Part shown: piece by piece, positions 35,937 through 44,515 of the stretch
How positions within the stretch are numbered: position 1 is the stretch's first letter
Layout of the letters: each line of letters opens with the position of its first letter
From: JBGSUZ01 sp964404895
GTDB lineage: Bacteria > Bacillota > Clostridia > Peptostreptococcales > Acidaminobacteraceae
Assembly: GCA_964404895.1 (NCBI GenBank)
Contig: CAYOLV010000004.1
Coordinates: 1-64,000 of the forward strand
Direction of reading: 5' to 3'
DNA: 64,000 nucleotides
Translations under genes and position numbers: made by a program
Notes under the pieces: model-generated
The model's database searches: none
Seen by the model: only the letters and a program-made list of their open reading frames with translations
What the model was told of the DNA's origin: nothing

Positions 35937-35965
35937 TTGACACCCTAGGTCTCGTTTGTTAACAT
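35937..35965 (+). promoter_or_regulatory. Probable promoter of asd-dapA-dapB-dapH
   Basis: Plus-strand TTGACA (35937-35942), 17-bp spacer, TAACAT (35960-35965). The 217-nt leader to 36182 shows no lysine-riboswitch or T-box motif that I can recognise; a second promoter nearer the gene is possible. Confidence 0.65.
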
Positions 35966-36182
35966 ATTGCTAATTTATTCATGTTTCATACCAATTTGCT
36001 GTTGCACTTTTCATTTCAAAAACTGTCACTAAAGTGTTGCTTTTTAGTCACCTTAGGAAATTGATTTTATGATATGCTAAATTTGTAAACAGCCCACTTT
36101 TGTCCGTCTCATAAGGACATATTGCCTTGTATTAATTTGCATCGATTTGTTTAATAATTCAAGAATACAGGAGGGAATCAAA

Positions 36183-37178
36183 ATGAAAAAAGTAAATATT
36201 GCGGTGGTTGGCGCGACTGGAATGGTAGGTAGAACATTCCTCAAAGTCTTGGAAGAAAGAGATTTCCCATTTGATCAACTTTACTGCTTTGCCTCTAAAA
36301 AGTCTGCTGGAGAAACGGTTACTTGCAAAGGTAAGTCTTATGTTGTCGAAGAACTGACTGAGGCATCCTTTGATAGAGATATTCAAATTGCCCTTTTCTC
36401 GGCTGGCGGTGAAACGAGTTTACATTATGCCCCTATTGCAGCTTCAAAAGGTGTCATCGTTATAGACAACAGCAGTGCATGGCGCATGGACCCAACGGTT
36501 CCCCTAGTTGTTCCTGAAGTAAATCCAGAAGCAATTGCTTCTCATAAAAATATCATTGCTAACCCTAACTGTTCTACTATTCAGGCTATGGTGGCCTTAA
36601 AACCTTTATACGATGCCTACGGTATAGAAAGAATCGTATATTCTACTTATCAAGCCGTCAGCGGTTCTGGTGTAAAGGGTCTCACAGACTTAGAAGAGGG
36701 CATGAAAGGCAATCACCTTTGCCAATGTTACCCTCACCCGATTGCGGTGAACTGTATTCCCCAAATCGACGTATTCACTGAAAACGGTTATACTAAAGAA
36801 GAAATGAAAATGATTCTCGAGACTCAAAAAATCTTGGGAGACAGCACTCTTAAAATAACGGCTACAACCGTTCGTGTTCCTATATTTGTAGGCCATAGCG
36901 AGTCCATCAATGTGGAACTCAAAAAACCTTTTGAAGTCGAGGCTGTTAAAAAATTAATGGCAAATAGCCCTGGCATCGTTTTAAAAGACGATCCTGCAAA
37001 CAGCGTTTACCCCCTAGCTTCTGAAGCAGCAGACACAGATGAAGTCTATGTGGGCAGAATTAGAAGAGATTTTTCACTAGAAAACGGTCTTAATATGTGG
37101 GTTGTAGCGGACAACGTTCGAAAAGGTGCCGCTTCTAACGCCATTCAAATTGCTGAAACCATCATTCAATCCCTATAA
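36183..37178 (+). CDS. asd: Aspartate-semialdehyde dehydrogenase
   Basis: Reduces aspartyl phosphate to aspartate semialdehyde with NADPH, the branch point to Lys/DAP and Met/Thr. The 331-aa protein has the NADP-binding VVGATGMVGRTFL (residues 8-20), the active-site cysteine C130 in NPNCSTIQ and the substrate site VSGSGVKG. It follows a strong AGGAGGGA Shine-Dalgarno; the upstream extension to 36147 is rejected. Nineteen bp before dapA. Confidence 0.97.
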   Translation: MKKVNIAVVGATGMVGRTFLKVLEERDFPFDQLYCFASKKSAGETVTCKGKSYVVEELTEASFDRDIQIALFSAGGETSLHYAPIAASKGVIVIDNSSAWRMDPTVPLVVPEVNPEAIASHKNIIANPNCSTIQAMVALKPLYDAYGIERIVYSTYQAVSGSGVKGLTDLEEGMKGNHLCQCYPHPIAVNCIPQIDVFTENGYTKEEMKMILETQKILGDSTLKITATTVRVPIFVGHSESINVELKKPFEVEAVKKLMANSPGIVLKDDPANSVYPLASEAADTDEVYVGRIRRDFSLENGLNMWVVADNVRKGAASNAIQIAETIIQSL

Positions 37179-37197
37179 TTATTTTTGGAGGAATCCT

Positions 37198-38079
37198 ATG
37201 AGTCTATTTACAGGTTCAGGCGTTGCCCTTGTTACACCTTTCACAGCCGATAATCAAGTCAATTACAATAAACTAGGCGAACTCATTGAGTGGCATATCA
37301 GTCACAAGACCGACGCTCTCATCGTTTGTGGCACTACTGGAGAAGCACCTACCCTCAGAGATGAAGAGCATGTGGCAATTATTGAATATGCTGTGAAAAC
37401 TGCCAACAAACGCATTCCTATTATTGCAGGGACAGGCAGCAACTTTACAGAACACGCTATTGAAATGTCCGTTGCCGCAGAAAAAGCTGGTGCTGACGCC
37501 GTACTTTGCGTGACACCTTATTACAATAAAGCTACACAAAAAGGTTTGGTTAAGCACTTCTATGCCATTGCAGATGCTATTCAAATTCCAATGATTTTAT
37601 ATTCGGTTCCAGGACGCACTGGCGTGAACATTGAACCACAAACCGTTCTAGAACTTTCTAAGCACCCTATGATTCAAGGTCTTAAAGAAGCCACTGGCAA
37701 CATTGCTCAAGTTGCAGAAATTGCCCGTTTAATACCTGAAGATTTTAAGCTTTACTCTGGTAACGATGACATGATTGTTCCTCTTCTTTCCCTTGGTGGG
37801 CATGGTGTCATCACGGTGTTAGGAAATGTCTTGCCAGAAGAAACCCATAACATGGTAGAACTTTATTTAAAAGGCGATACCAAAGGGGCACTTAAACTTC
37901 AATTAGACACAAAACCTCTTACCGATGCTTTATTCTGTGAAGTGAACCCTATTCCAGTCAAAACAGCCCTTAATTTAATGGGTAGAGAAGTGGGCGAACT
38001 TAGAGCCCCACTTTATGAAATGGAATCTGTACACGTGGAGCGTCTCAAAAAAGAACTGGCTTCTTGGAAGCTCATTTAA
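37198..38079 (+). CDS. dapA: 4-hydroxy-tetrahydrodipicolinate synthase
   Basis: Condenses pyruvate with aspartate semialdehyde. Class I aldolase barrel of 293 aa; Schiff-base lysine K163 in QGLKEATG, the GTTGEAPTL motif at 45-53 and catalytic tyrosine in VTPYYNKA. GGAGGA lies just before the ATG. Second gene of the dap operon. Confidence 0.97.
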   Translation: MSLFTGSGVALVTPFTADNQVNYNKLGELIEWHISHKTDALIVCGTTGEAPTLRDEEHVAIIEYAVKTANKRIPIIAGTGSNFTEHAIEMSVAAEKAGADAVLCVTPYYNKATQKGLVKHFYAIADAIQIPMILYSVPGRTGVNIEPQTVLELSKHPMIQGLKEATGNIAQVAEIARLIPEDFKLYSGNDDMIVPLLSLGGHGVITVLGNVLPEETHNMVELYLKGDTKGALKLQLDTKPLTDALFCEVNPIPVKTALNLMGREVGELRAPLYEMESVHVERLKKELASWKLI

Positions 38080-38090
38080 GGAGCCTTTAT

Positions 38091-38849
38091 ATGATTAAAA
38101 TTATACTCTGCGGTTTTAACGGTGCTATGGGCAAACACTTGATCGAACAAATTGAAGCAAATCCCAATATGGAAATCAGCGCTGGCATTGACCGAGGTAC
38201 AAATTCTGCCTATGCCTTCAAGCAATATCCTGATTTTTTAGCGGAAGATCTTCAAGGGGACGTGATTGTTGATTTTTCCCACCACTCTGTGGTCAGCGGG
38301 CTTCTGGATTTTTCCGTAGCTCGAAACATCCCTGCAGTCATTTGTACAACAGGTTTAGAGCAGCCGACGAAAGAAAAAATTGCAACAAGTGCTCAATCGG
38401 TGGCCTTATTCCAATCTGGCAACATGTCCCTTGGCATTAATTTAATGATCAAATTAGCCAAAACCGCGGCAGAAGCTTTAGGCGATGACTACGACATTGA
38501 AATCATTGAAAAGCATCACCACAGAAAATTAGACGCTCCGAGTGGGACTGCGCTTATGATTGCAGACGGCATTAACGATGTCTTCTCAGGCAAAAAGCAC
38601 TATCAACACGGCAGACAAGGCACAAATGCCAAGCGCACTACAGATGAAATCGGTATTCACGCTGTACGCGGAGGCAACATTGTCGGTGAACACGAAGTCA
38701 TCTTTGCAGGTTTGGAAGAAATTATCGAGATTCAGCACAAAGCCTCTTCAAGAGGGGTTTTTGCAAAAGGTGCCCTTCGCGCTGCAGAATTTCTTGTCAA
38801 TCAAAAGCCTGGACTATATAATATGAATGATCTGCTTGCAGATTTATAA
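38091..38849 (+). CDS. dapB: 4-hydroxy-tetrahydrodipicolinate reductase
   Basis: NAD(P)H-dependent reductase of 252 aa. N-terminal GFNGAMGKHL (nucleotide binding), FSHHSV, SGNMSLGINLM and the E-KHHHRKLDAPSGTAL substrate/catalytic motif are all present. The AAGGAGCC site lies 11 bp after the dapA stop. Confidence 0.97.
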   Translation: MIKIILCGFNGAMGKHLIEQIEANPNMEISAGIDRGTNSAYAFKQYPDFLAEDLQGDVIVDFSHHSVVSGLLDFSVARNIPAVICTTGLEQPTKEKIATSAQSVALFQSGNMSLGINLMIKLAKTAAEALGDDYDIEIIEKHHHRKLDAPSGTALMIADGINDVFSGKKHYQHGRQGTNAKRTTDEIGIHAVRGGNIVGEHEVIFAGLEEIIEIQHKASSRGVFAKGALRAAEFLVNQKPGLYNMNDLLADL

Positions 38850-38881
38850 TGATATTAAACTGCCCTTGAAAGGAGCATCAC

Positions 38882-39595
38882 ATGTCCCAATACGATTTAA
38901 CCAATCCATATGAAATAGCACGTTTCATCAAAGATGCAAAAAAATCAACACCTGTCAAAATCTACGTTAACGGTGTGGTTCAAGATCACACTTTAGGCAA
39001 TTTTAAAAAATTCGGTCAAGAAGGTTTTTGTATCCTCTTCGGCGAACATTCAGATTGGGAAGCTGTTCACAACCACTCTGACAATCAAATCACTGACTTT
39101 GTCATTGAAAACGATAGAAGAAATTCAGCTATTCCAATGCTAGACATTACGGGTATTCAAGCACGAATTGAGCCAGGTGCTGTGATTAGAGACCGTGTCA
39201 GCATTGGACAAAACGCCGTCATCATGATGGGGGCTGTCATCAACATAGGTGCTGAAATTGGCGAAGGTACTATGATTGATATGAATGCCGTTCTTGGCGC
39301 TAGAGCAACTGTAGGCAAGAATGCACACATCGGTGCAGGTGCAGTATTAGCAGGGGTTTTGGAACCACCTAGTGCAACACCTGTCATTGTAGAAGACGGA
39401 GTTCTCATTGGGGCTAATGCTGTGGTTCTAGAAGGCGTCAGAATAGGTGCAGGCTCTGTAGTTGCAGCAGGCGCTGTGGTTACACAAGATGTTCCTCCTG
39501 GTGTAGTTGTTGCGGGAACACCTGCAAGAATCATTAAAGATAAAGATGCTCAAACAGAAGAAAAAACTCAGTTATTGGATGATTTGAGAAAATAG
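38882..39595 (+). CDS. dapH: Tetrahydrodipicolinate N-acetyltransferase
   Basis: Left-handed beta-helix acyltransferase of 237 aa that acetylates tetrahydrodipicolinate, defining the acetylase branch of DAP synthesis. The DapH N-terminal domain (residues 1-85) is followed by hexapeptide repeats between about 95 and 215, with the family motif GVLEPPSATPV that separates DapH from succinyl-type DapD. AAAGGAG precedes the ATG. Last gene before the terminator at 39649-39680. Confidence 0.96.
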   Translation: MSQYDLTNPYEIARFIKDAKKSTPVKIYVNGVVQDHTLGNFKKFGQEGFCILFGEHSDWEAVHNHSDNQITDFVIENDRRNSAIPMLDITGIQARIEPGAVIRDRVSIGQNAVIMMGAVINIGAEIGEGTMIDMNAVLGARATVGKNAHIGAGAVLAGVLEPPSATPVIVEDGVLIGANAVVLEGVRIGAGSVVAAGAVVTQDVPPGVVVAGTPARIIKDKDAQTEEKTQLLDDLRK

Positions 39596-39648
39596 TCGAT
39601 ATAGTAACGTCCGAATTAGATATCATGAATATTTTTCATGGCAATATG

Positions 39649-39680
39649 AAAACCACTGGTTCCCCAGTGGTTTTTTTATT
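39649..39680 (+). terminator. Terminator of the asd-dap operon
   Basis: AAAACCACTGG / CCAGTGGTTTT hairpin with 4-nt loop and a T7 tail. Confidence 0.92.
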
Positions 39681-39747
39681 TTTTGAAATGCTATAAGTTT
39701 AAAGTTTGTTAAAATAATATCTATAAAAAGAAATAATCATAGAACAA

Positions 39748-40281
39748 TTAGTCAACAAAAGCGAACACGTGGTCAATGTTTCTCATATAGTCGCCATAAT
39801 TTAAGCCGTATCCTACAATAAATTTGTCAGGGATTGTAAAACCAACGTATTGAGGTTCAAAAGAAACTGCTCTTCTGGAAGGCTTGTCTAATAGGACACA
39901 ACAGCTGATACTCTTCGGGTTTTTTGCTTTTAAATGTTGGAAAACACCTGTCATTGTGATCGCTGAATCTGTAATATCGTCTACCACCAATACATCATAA
40001 TTTTCTAAAGACTCAATGTTCAAGTCTTGTACAACCTTGACAGAACCGCTAGACTCTTCGCCATGACCGTAACTTGATGTTGTCATAAATTCAATTCTTA
40101 CAGGCAAATCAATTTGTCTGACCAAATCTGCTGTAAAAATAAAACTGCCTTTTAATAAAGAAATAACGAGAAGATTCTTCTCGGCATAGTCAGTTGTAAG
40201 AATCTTTCCAAGCTCAGCTGTTCGCTCTGCAATCGTCTCTTTGGAAAAAAGGACTTCTCTTCTTTTATTCTCAATACTCAT
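39748..40281 (-). CDS. hpt: Hypoxanthine phosphoribosyltransferase
   Basis: Purine salvage enzyme (177 aa) converting hypoxanthine/guanine and PRPP to IMP/GMP. Flexible loop SSYGHGEESSG, base-specificity segment KPSRRAV...YVGFTIPDKFIVGYGLNY are typical. The PRPP loop at residues 99-109 reads VVDDITDSAIT, where the family usually has DTG or DSG; an Ala replaces the conserved Gly. The frame is open and otherwise complete, so activity is likely retained but worth testing. Confidence 0.92.
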   Translation of the reverse strand: MSIENKRREVLFSKETIAERTAELGKILTTDYAEKNLLVISLLKGSFIFTADLVRQIDLPVRIEFMTTSSYGHGEESSGSVKVVQDLNIESLENYDVLVVDDITDSAITMTGVFQHLKAKNPKSISCCVLLDKPSRRAVSFEPQYVGFTIPDKFIVGYGLNYGDYMRNIDHVFAFVD

Positions 40282-40311
40282 AGTATAACCTCCAAATGGT
40301 TTATTAACACT

Positions 40312-40340
40312 ATTCTAAATCAGAATACAAGGTTTTTCAA
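40312..40340 (-). promoter_or_regulatory. Promoter of hpt
   Basis: Minus-strand TTGAAA (40340-40335), 17-bp spacer, TAGAAT (40317-40312). Confidence 0.75.
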
Positions 40341-40511
40341 CCATTTCGAACAGATAAGTTGAACAATATATCGATTTTATCGTTATTATATTAACGAACT
40401 ATTGTTACTTTTTAGACATAATATGAGAGCCGTACAAATTTGTCATTATTGAATAATGCATATACAATAGGCTTGAAATTATTATTCATTATTTACTTAA
40501 GGAGAACTCAT

Positions 40512-41681
40512 ATGCCCGAAAAAAGAATGAAAAAGCCAGTCACCCTCGAGACCTTCGTCACCATCATCCTATTGGGTGTTATTTTTGGCTACTTAGGAAA
40601 TGTAATGGGGGTCGGCAACATGTTTAATACCCTCATGAAAACTGCTCATGACTTATTGCTCAACACAGTCTTCTTTATTATGGCTATCGCCGTACTTGCT
40701 GGAGCCTTTTCGGCAATCATTTCCGAGTTTGGAATTGTGGCGTTGATCAACTACATTATATCTCCTATTATGAAGCCCCTTTATAATTTGCCTGGAGCCG
40801 CATCTATAGGAGCAATTACCACGTTTTTAAGTGACAACCCGGCAATCATCAGCTTGGCGAATGACAAAGGTTTTTCAAAGTATTTTAAAAATTATCAATT
40901 ACCTACCCTATGTAATTTAGGGACTGCTTTTGGAATGGGCTTGATTGTTTGGACCTTTATGGGTGCACAAGGCAATGGTGTTGAGTATATGCTTCCTGCA
41001 ACGCTGGGTGTTTTAGGTGCAGTTGTCGGTAGTATTGTCAGTGTTAGAATTATGATGTATTTCACAAAAAAATATTATAACTACGATCCAAAAACAGATA
41101 AAGATACAGTTTTTACTGAGAAATTTGCAACTGAAAGAGAAATTCGAGACGGAAACGGTATGGAGAGAGCCCTTGAAGCCATTCTTGACGGTGGCAAAAC
41201 AGGTGTAGAACTTGGCTTGGCTATTATTCCCGGAGTCGTTATTATTTGTACACTGGTCATGATCTTCACCATGGAACCTGCAATTGCCGCAGATGGGGCT
41301 ATGCAATTTACTGGTGCGGCTTATGAAGGTGTTGGACTGCTTCCTCGATTCGGCGAAATGCTCTCTCCAATCTTAACACCTCTCTTTGGTTTCACTTCAG
41401 CTAAAGCAATTGCCTTCCCAATCACTTCATTAGGTTCGGTCGGAGCAGCCCTTGGTATGGTTCCAAAGTTACTGGCAGAAGGTGCTATTGGTGCAAATGA
41501 AATAGCAGTCTTTACTGCAATGGGCATGTGTTGGTCGGGTTACCTTTCAACTCACGTTGGTATGATGGACGCCCTAGGTGTTCGTAAATTAACAAATAAC
41601 GCCATATTCTCTCATACCATTGGTGGGCTGGCGGCAGGAATTGCGGCACATTTCTTCTACCTACTCAGCCAATTGATTTAG
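40512..41681 (+). CDS. Gate-domain (nucleoside-recognition-like) membrane protein, CD0519/CD1768-like
   Basis: A 389-aa polytopic protein with roughly ten hydrophobic segments and two internal homologous-looking halves, including the Gate-like segments SDNPAIISLANDKGF and SAKAIAFPITSLGSVGAALG. It resembles a group of clostridial transporters annotated after C. difficile CD0519/CD1768, with unknown substrate. AAGGAG lies 7 nt before the ATG; the extension to 40440 is rejected. It is monocistronic and divergent from hpt. A transport role is likely; a link to purines is only suggested by the neighbour and the Gate domain. Confidence 0.75.
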   Translation: MPEKRMKKPVTLETFVTIILLGVIFGYLGNVMGVGNMFNTLMKTAHDLLLNTVFFIMAIAVLAGAFSAIISEFGIVALINYIISPIMKPLYNLPGAASIGAITTFLSDNPAIISLANDKGFSKYFKNYQLPTLCNLGTAFGMGLIVWTFMGAQGNGVEYMLPATLGVLGAVVGSIVSVRIMMYFTKKYYNYDPKTDKDTVFTEKFATEREIRDGNGMERALEAILDGGKTGVELGLAIIPGVVIICTLVMIFTMEPAIAADGAMQFTGAAYEGVGLLPRFGEMLSPILTPLFGFTSAKAIAFPITSLGSVGAALGMVPKLLAEGAIGANEIAVFTAMGMCWSGYLSTHVGMMDALGVRKLTNNAIFSHTIGGLAAGIAAHFFYLLSQLI

Positions 41682-41732
41682 ATAATATTTCGAGTTAAGA
41701 AGACTAAACAGTTATATCTTTAATTCCCCAAC

Positions 41733-41778
41733 AAAAAAGTAGAAGCCTGCACCCCCAATGCCAGGCTTCTACTTTTTT
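41733..41778. terminator. Bidirectional terminator
   Basis: Seventeen-bp arms AAAAAAGTAGAAGCCTG / CAGGCTTCTACTTTTTT with T runs on both strands, between two convergent genes. Confidence 0.93.
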
Positions 41779-42478
41779 ATTTATTTCTTTTAGTCCCAAC
41801 GGGACATTTTGCTATACAGAGACCACAAACCACCCCTCTTCCAATATGCTGATACGCTTCGTGCATATGCTCACTGCAGGCTCTTACATCTACAATACGT
41901 TCTCTTGGAAGATCTTTAACCCAAGTCTCTCCAGAAAGCGCATAGGCAGGGCAACTGATAACACAGGCCTTACACTGACCGCAGGCAGACTCAAAACATG
42001 GTTGATCGGCTACAATACCGTCTGATTCTTTTTTTTGAAACATCAAGGTTCCTAGCCTCACACGTGGACCATATTCCGGTGTTACTAGGGCGTTACTCTT
42101 TCCAATCCAACCTAATCCCGCTCGAATAGCCGCCGCTCTGTGGGACAGTAGCGCTTGAAAACCATTGCCGTCCTTTGAAATAGATTGAGAAGCTGCCACC
42201 TGCATCACACGGTATCCTTCGTCTTGCATTTTTAGTCCAATTCGATAAAGCAATTGGTCTATGTAAGCATTGGTGGTTCTATATTGATGAAAATAAGTAT
42301 GGGTAGGCGTCATTCCTTCTCTGACATCGTCAAAGACAGCGTCCGACAAACGTACGGCAATGCTTAAGGCATAGGTCATTTCTTTGCAAGGTCTGTCCAC
42401 GATATCGCTGATATCCGCAATACCTACCAGGGAAGCCCCTTCACATAGGGCAAGTTCTTTTAATGCCATGCTGTTCAT
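41777..42478 (-). CDS. 4Fe-4S double-cluster protein related to epoxyqueuosine reductase
   Basis: A 233-aa protein of the QueG-like ferredoxin group. Cluster ligands are in CGQCKACVISCP (about residues 165-176) and CGLCIAKCP near the C terminus. The AIRAGLGWIGKSN segment (around 118-130) is the QueG-type motif. It is much shorter than QueG (about 350 aa), lacking the HEAT repeats, so tRNA queuosine maturation is unlikely; the shorter paralogues are of unknown function, perhaps reductive enzymes acting with cobalamin. GGGGGAAG precedes the ATG. Confidence 0.82.
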   Translation of the reverse strand: MNSMALKELALCEGASLVGIADISDIVDRPCKEMTYALSIAVRLSDAVFDDVREGMTPTHTYFHQYRTTNAYIDQLLYRIGLKMQDEGYRVMQVAASQSISKDGNGFQALLSHRAAAIRAGLGWIGKSNALVTPEYGPRVRLGTLMFQKKESDGIVADQPCFESACGQCKACVISCPAYALSGETWVKDLPRERIVDVRACSEHMHEAYQHIGRGVVCGLCIAKCPVGTKRNK

Positions 42479-42581
42479 AATTCTTCCCCCTTAAGTTCCC
42501 TAACTTATGTTATACTTGAAGTAAGATTTCTGTTTATTTTACGGCTTTAATCGATTGATCACAAAGATAGGCGGTGTTTTA

Positions 42582-43115
42582 GTGTTTCAAAATGATGCAA
42601 AACAAATGGTCTCTTATAAGATCATGATACTATATTTAATTCAATCTCTCGAACAAAATGTGAATAAATCCACTCTGACAGATTTCTTTTTACAATACGA
42701 TTATATGAACTATTTTGAGTTTCAGCAATATTTAACCGAGTTGGTCGATACCGGATTAGTCGTTGAAGTTTCAAGTCCTACGGGTGATTTCTGTGTTTTA
42801 ACTGATCCCGGAATAAACTCACTTTCCTTCTTCATGGATCGATTGGAAAAATCAGTTCGCTTAGAGTTGGACTTACGCATTGAGATTGAGCGCAGCAAAA
42901 AACAAATTGAGCGCAAACCTGAAGGCAAATACATTCGCGAAAATGACCAACGCCATTTTGCAGAACTCAAAATCCTATCAGGCAATACGCTCGAATTTTA
43001 TATGAAACTCATGGTGCCCAATCAAGAAACCGCCGAAGCTTTGATTAGCAGATGGTATGACCGATACGACAACATGTCTAATGAAATTAACGCATGGCGC
43101 ACTATTTTTGATTAA
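42582..43115 (+). CDS. DUF4364 family protein (winged-helix-like)
   Basis: A 177-aa protein found across Clostridia. The N-terminal 75 residues (QMVSYKIMILYLIQSLEQNV ... FFEFQQYLTELVDTGLV-type pattern) look like a winged helix-turn-helix; a linker (EIERSKKQIERK) leads to a C-terminal mixed domain. The GTG at 42582, 5 nt after AGGCGGTG, is preferred over a TTG at 42555. A transcription-factor role is likely from fold only. Its stop codon lies inside its own terminator hairpin. Confidence 0.8.
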   Translation: MFQNDAKQMVSYKIMILYLIQSLEQNVNKSTLTDFFLQYDYMNYFEFQQYLTELVDTGLVVEVSSPTGDFCVLTDPGINSLSFFMDRLEKSVRLELDLRIEIERSKKQIERKPEGKYIRENDQRHFAELKILSGNTLEFYMKLMVPNQETAEALISRWYDRYDNMSNEINAWRTIFD

Positions 43116-43128
43116 ATAGTGCTTTTTT
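43099..43128 (+). terminator. Terminator overlapping the 3' end of the DUF4364 gene
   Basis: GCACTATTT / AAATAGTGC with 6-nt loop and T6 tail; the left arm encodes the last residues of the protein. Confidence 0.9.
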
Positions 43129-43149
43129 ATTGCTTTTAATTACCTGTTG

Positions 43150-44502
43150 TTAATTATTACCATTTCCCAAGGTCTTTATAATAATGCCTCTCATCTGACC
43201 CACTAAATAGAGTGAGCCAAAGCATAATATCATGGGACTATTCTTATTTTCATTATAGTCGGAAGCTGACGCTACTGACTTTGCCCCAGCCTCTAAGGTA
43301 GCCAGTCTCAAAGCTAGGTCAAAAGCCTTCTCCAAATCCTTCTCAGCATAGGTACTAACCCCATACTCAGAGACTATTTTTTCTAACGCATAGGCATCCA
43401 TTTTTCTCGGGTTAGCAGGTTCTGTGCAAATCGCCACCTCTAAAAATGGCATTATTTCTGCTAAAATCCCAGATACATCTTTATCTCCAAGAATTCCTAA
43501 GACTGCTATGATTTTTTTTGTACTGAATAATTTGCGAATAGTTTCTGCTAATCCTTTTGCACCATGCAGATTGTGTGCGCCATCAATGAGGACTAAGGGG
43601 TCGCTGTTCATGATTTCTAGTCTCCCATGCCACTGTGCGGCTTTTAAGCCTGTCTTTTTAGCTTCTGCAGAGACGATGAACTCACCGCTCATGTTGATTT
43701 CATCCACAACGGCAAGAGCAATGGCTGCATTTCTTGTTTGATGAGTTCCTAACATACTAATCTCATAATCTTCTTCACCCATCTTAAAATGAGTGCCTTC
43801 AGCAGTTTCAGATATAATTCTAATCTCACTGATAGGTGCTACAGAAAGAGGTACATCCGTTTCTTCACATACCCTTTCAATCACTGCCATGGCTTCATCT
43901 TCTTGAGGGTGAACAACCACTCGGGTTCCTCGTTTAATAATCCCCGCCTTTTCATAGGCAATTTTAGCAAGGGTATCCCCTAAAAAATCTGTATGATCCA
44001 GAGCAATTGGCGTGATAACACTGACCAAAGCATGGTCTAATACATTGGTGGCGTCTTGTCTGCCCCCCATACCCACTTCTAATAAAACAACATCCACTTT
44101 CTGTCGCTTAAAATAAACGAAGGCCATGGCGGTGACTAATTCAAACTCTGTAGGTTCATTGAAACCCTGTTGAACCATTTGTTTCGCTGCTCCTTTGACC
44201 ACCTCAGTCACTTCACTTAGCTCCGTTTCATCAATGGGGTTGCCGCTTACTTGAAGCCGCTCATTGAAACGTTCTAAGGCTGGGGAGGTATAAAGGCCTA
44301 CCTTATACCCCGCCGCCATCAGCATATGATTGACAAAGGCAAGGGTTGACCCCTTGCCATTTGTTCCAGTGATATGAATGCATTTAAGACTTTCTTGTGG
44401 TGAACCCAAAGTTTCTAGCAGCTTATGAATGGTTTCCAGTCCTAATTTGATGGTGTATTGATTAACCCCCTGCAAATAGGTTTGTCCCTTTATTTCATCC
44501 AT
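43150..44502 (-). CDS. folC: Folylpolyglutamate synthase / dihydrofolate synthase
   Basis: Adds glutamate to (dihydro)folates; 450 aa, Mur-ligase fold. P-loop ITGTNGKGS at residues 43-51, the family LYTSPALERFNERLQVSG and the domain hinge GMGGRQDATN are present. AAGAAGG precedes the ATG. Thirteen bp downstream of valS and part of its operon, an arrangement seen in many Firmicutes. Confidence 0.96.
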   Translation of the reverse strand: MDEIKGQTYLQGVNQYTIKLGLETIHKLLETLGSPQESLKCIHITGTNGKGSTLAFVNHMLMAAGYKVGLYTSPALERFNERLQVSGNPIDETELSEVTEVVKGAAKQMVQQGFNEPTEFELVTAMAFVYFKRQKVDVVLLEVGMGGRQDATNVLDHALVSVITPIALDHTDFLGDTLAKIAYEKAGIIKRGTRVVVHPQEDEAMAVIERVCEETDVPLSVAPISEIRIISETAEGTHFKMGEEDYEISMLGTHQTRNAAIALAVVDEINMSGEFIVSAEAKKTGLKAAQWHGRLEIMNSDPLVLIDGAHNLHGAKGLAETIRKLFSTKKIIAVLGILGDKDVSGILAEIMPFLEVAICTEPANPRKMDAYALEKIVSEYGVSTYAEKDLEKAFDLALRLATLEAGAKSVASASDYNENKNSPMILCFGSLYLVGQMRGIIIKTLGNGNN

Positions 44503-44515
44503 ATAGTCTACCTTC

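Noticed and set aside
35966..36182. Lysine riboswitch before asd-dap
   Set aside because: The 217-nt leader is long enough, but I see none of the conserved L-box core segments or a terminator before asd.
39157..39534. 125-codon minus-strand frame inside dapH
   Set aside because: Low-complexity Ala/Pro/Thr translation antisense to hexapeptide repeats, with no ribosome site; a shadow of dapH.
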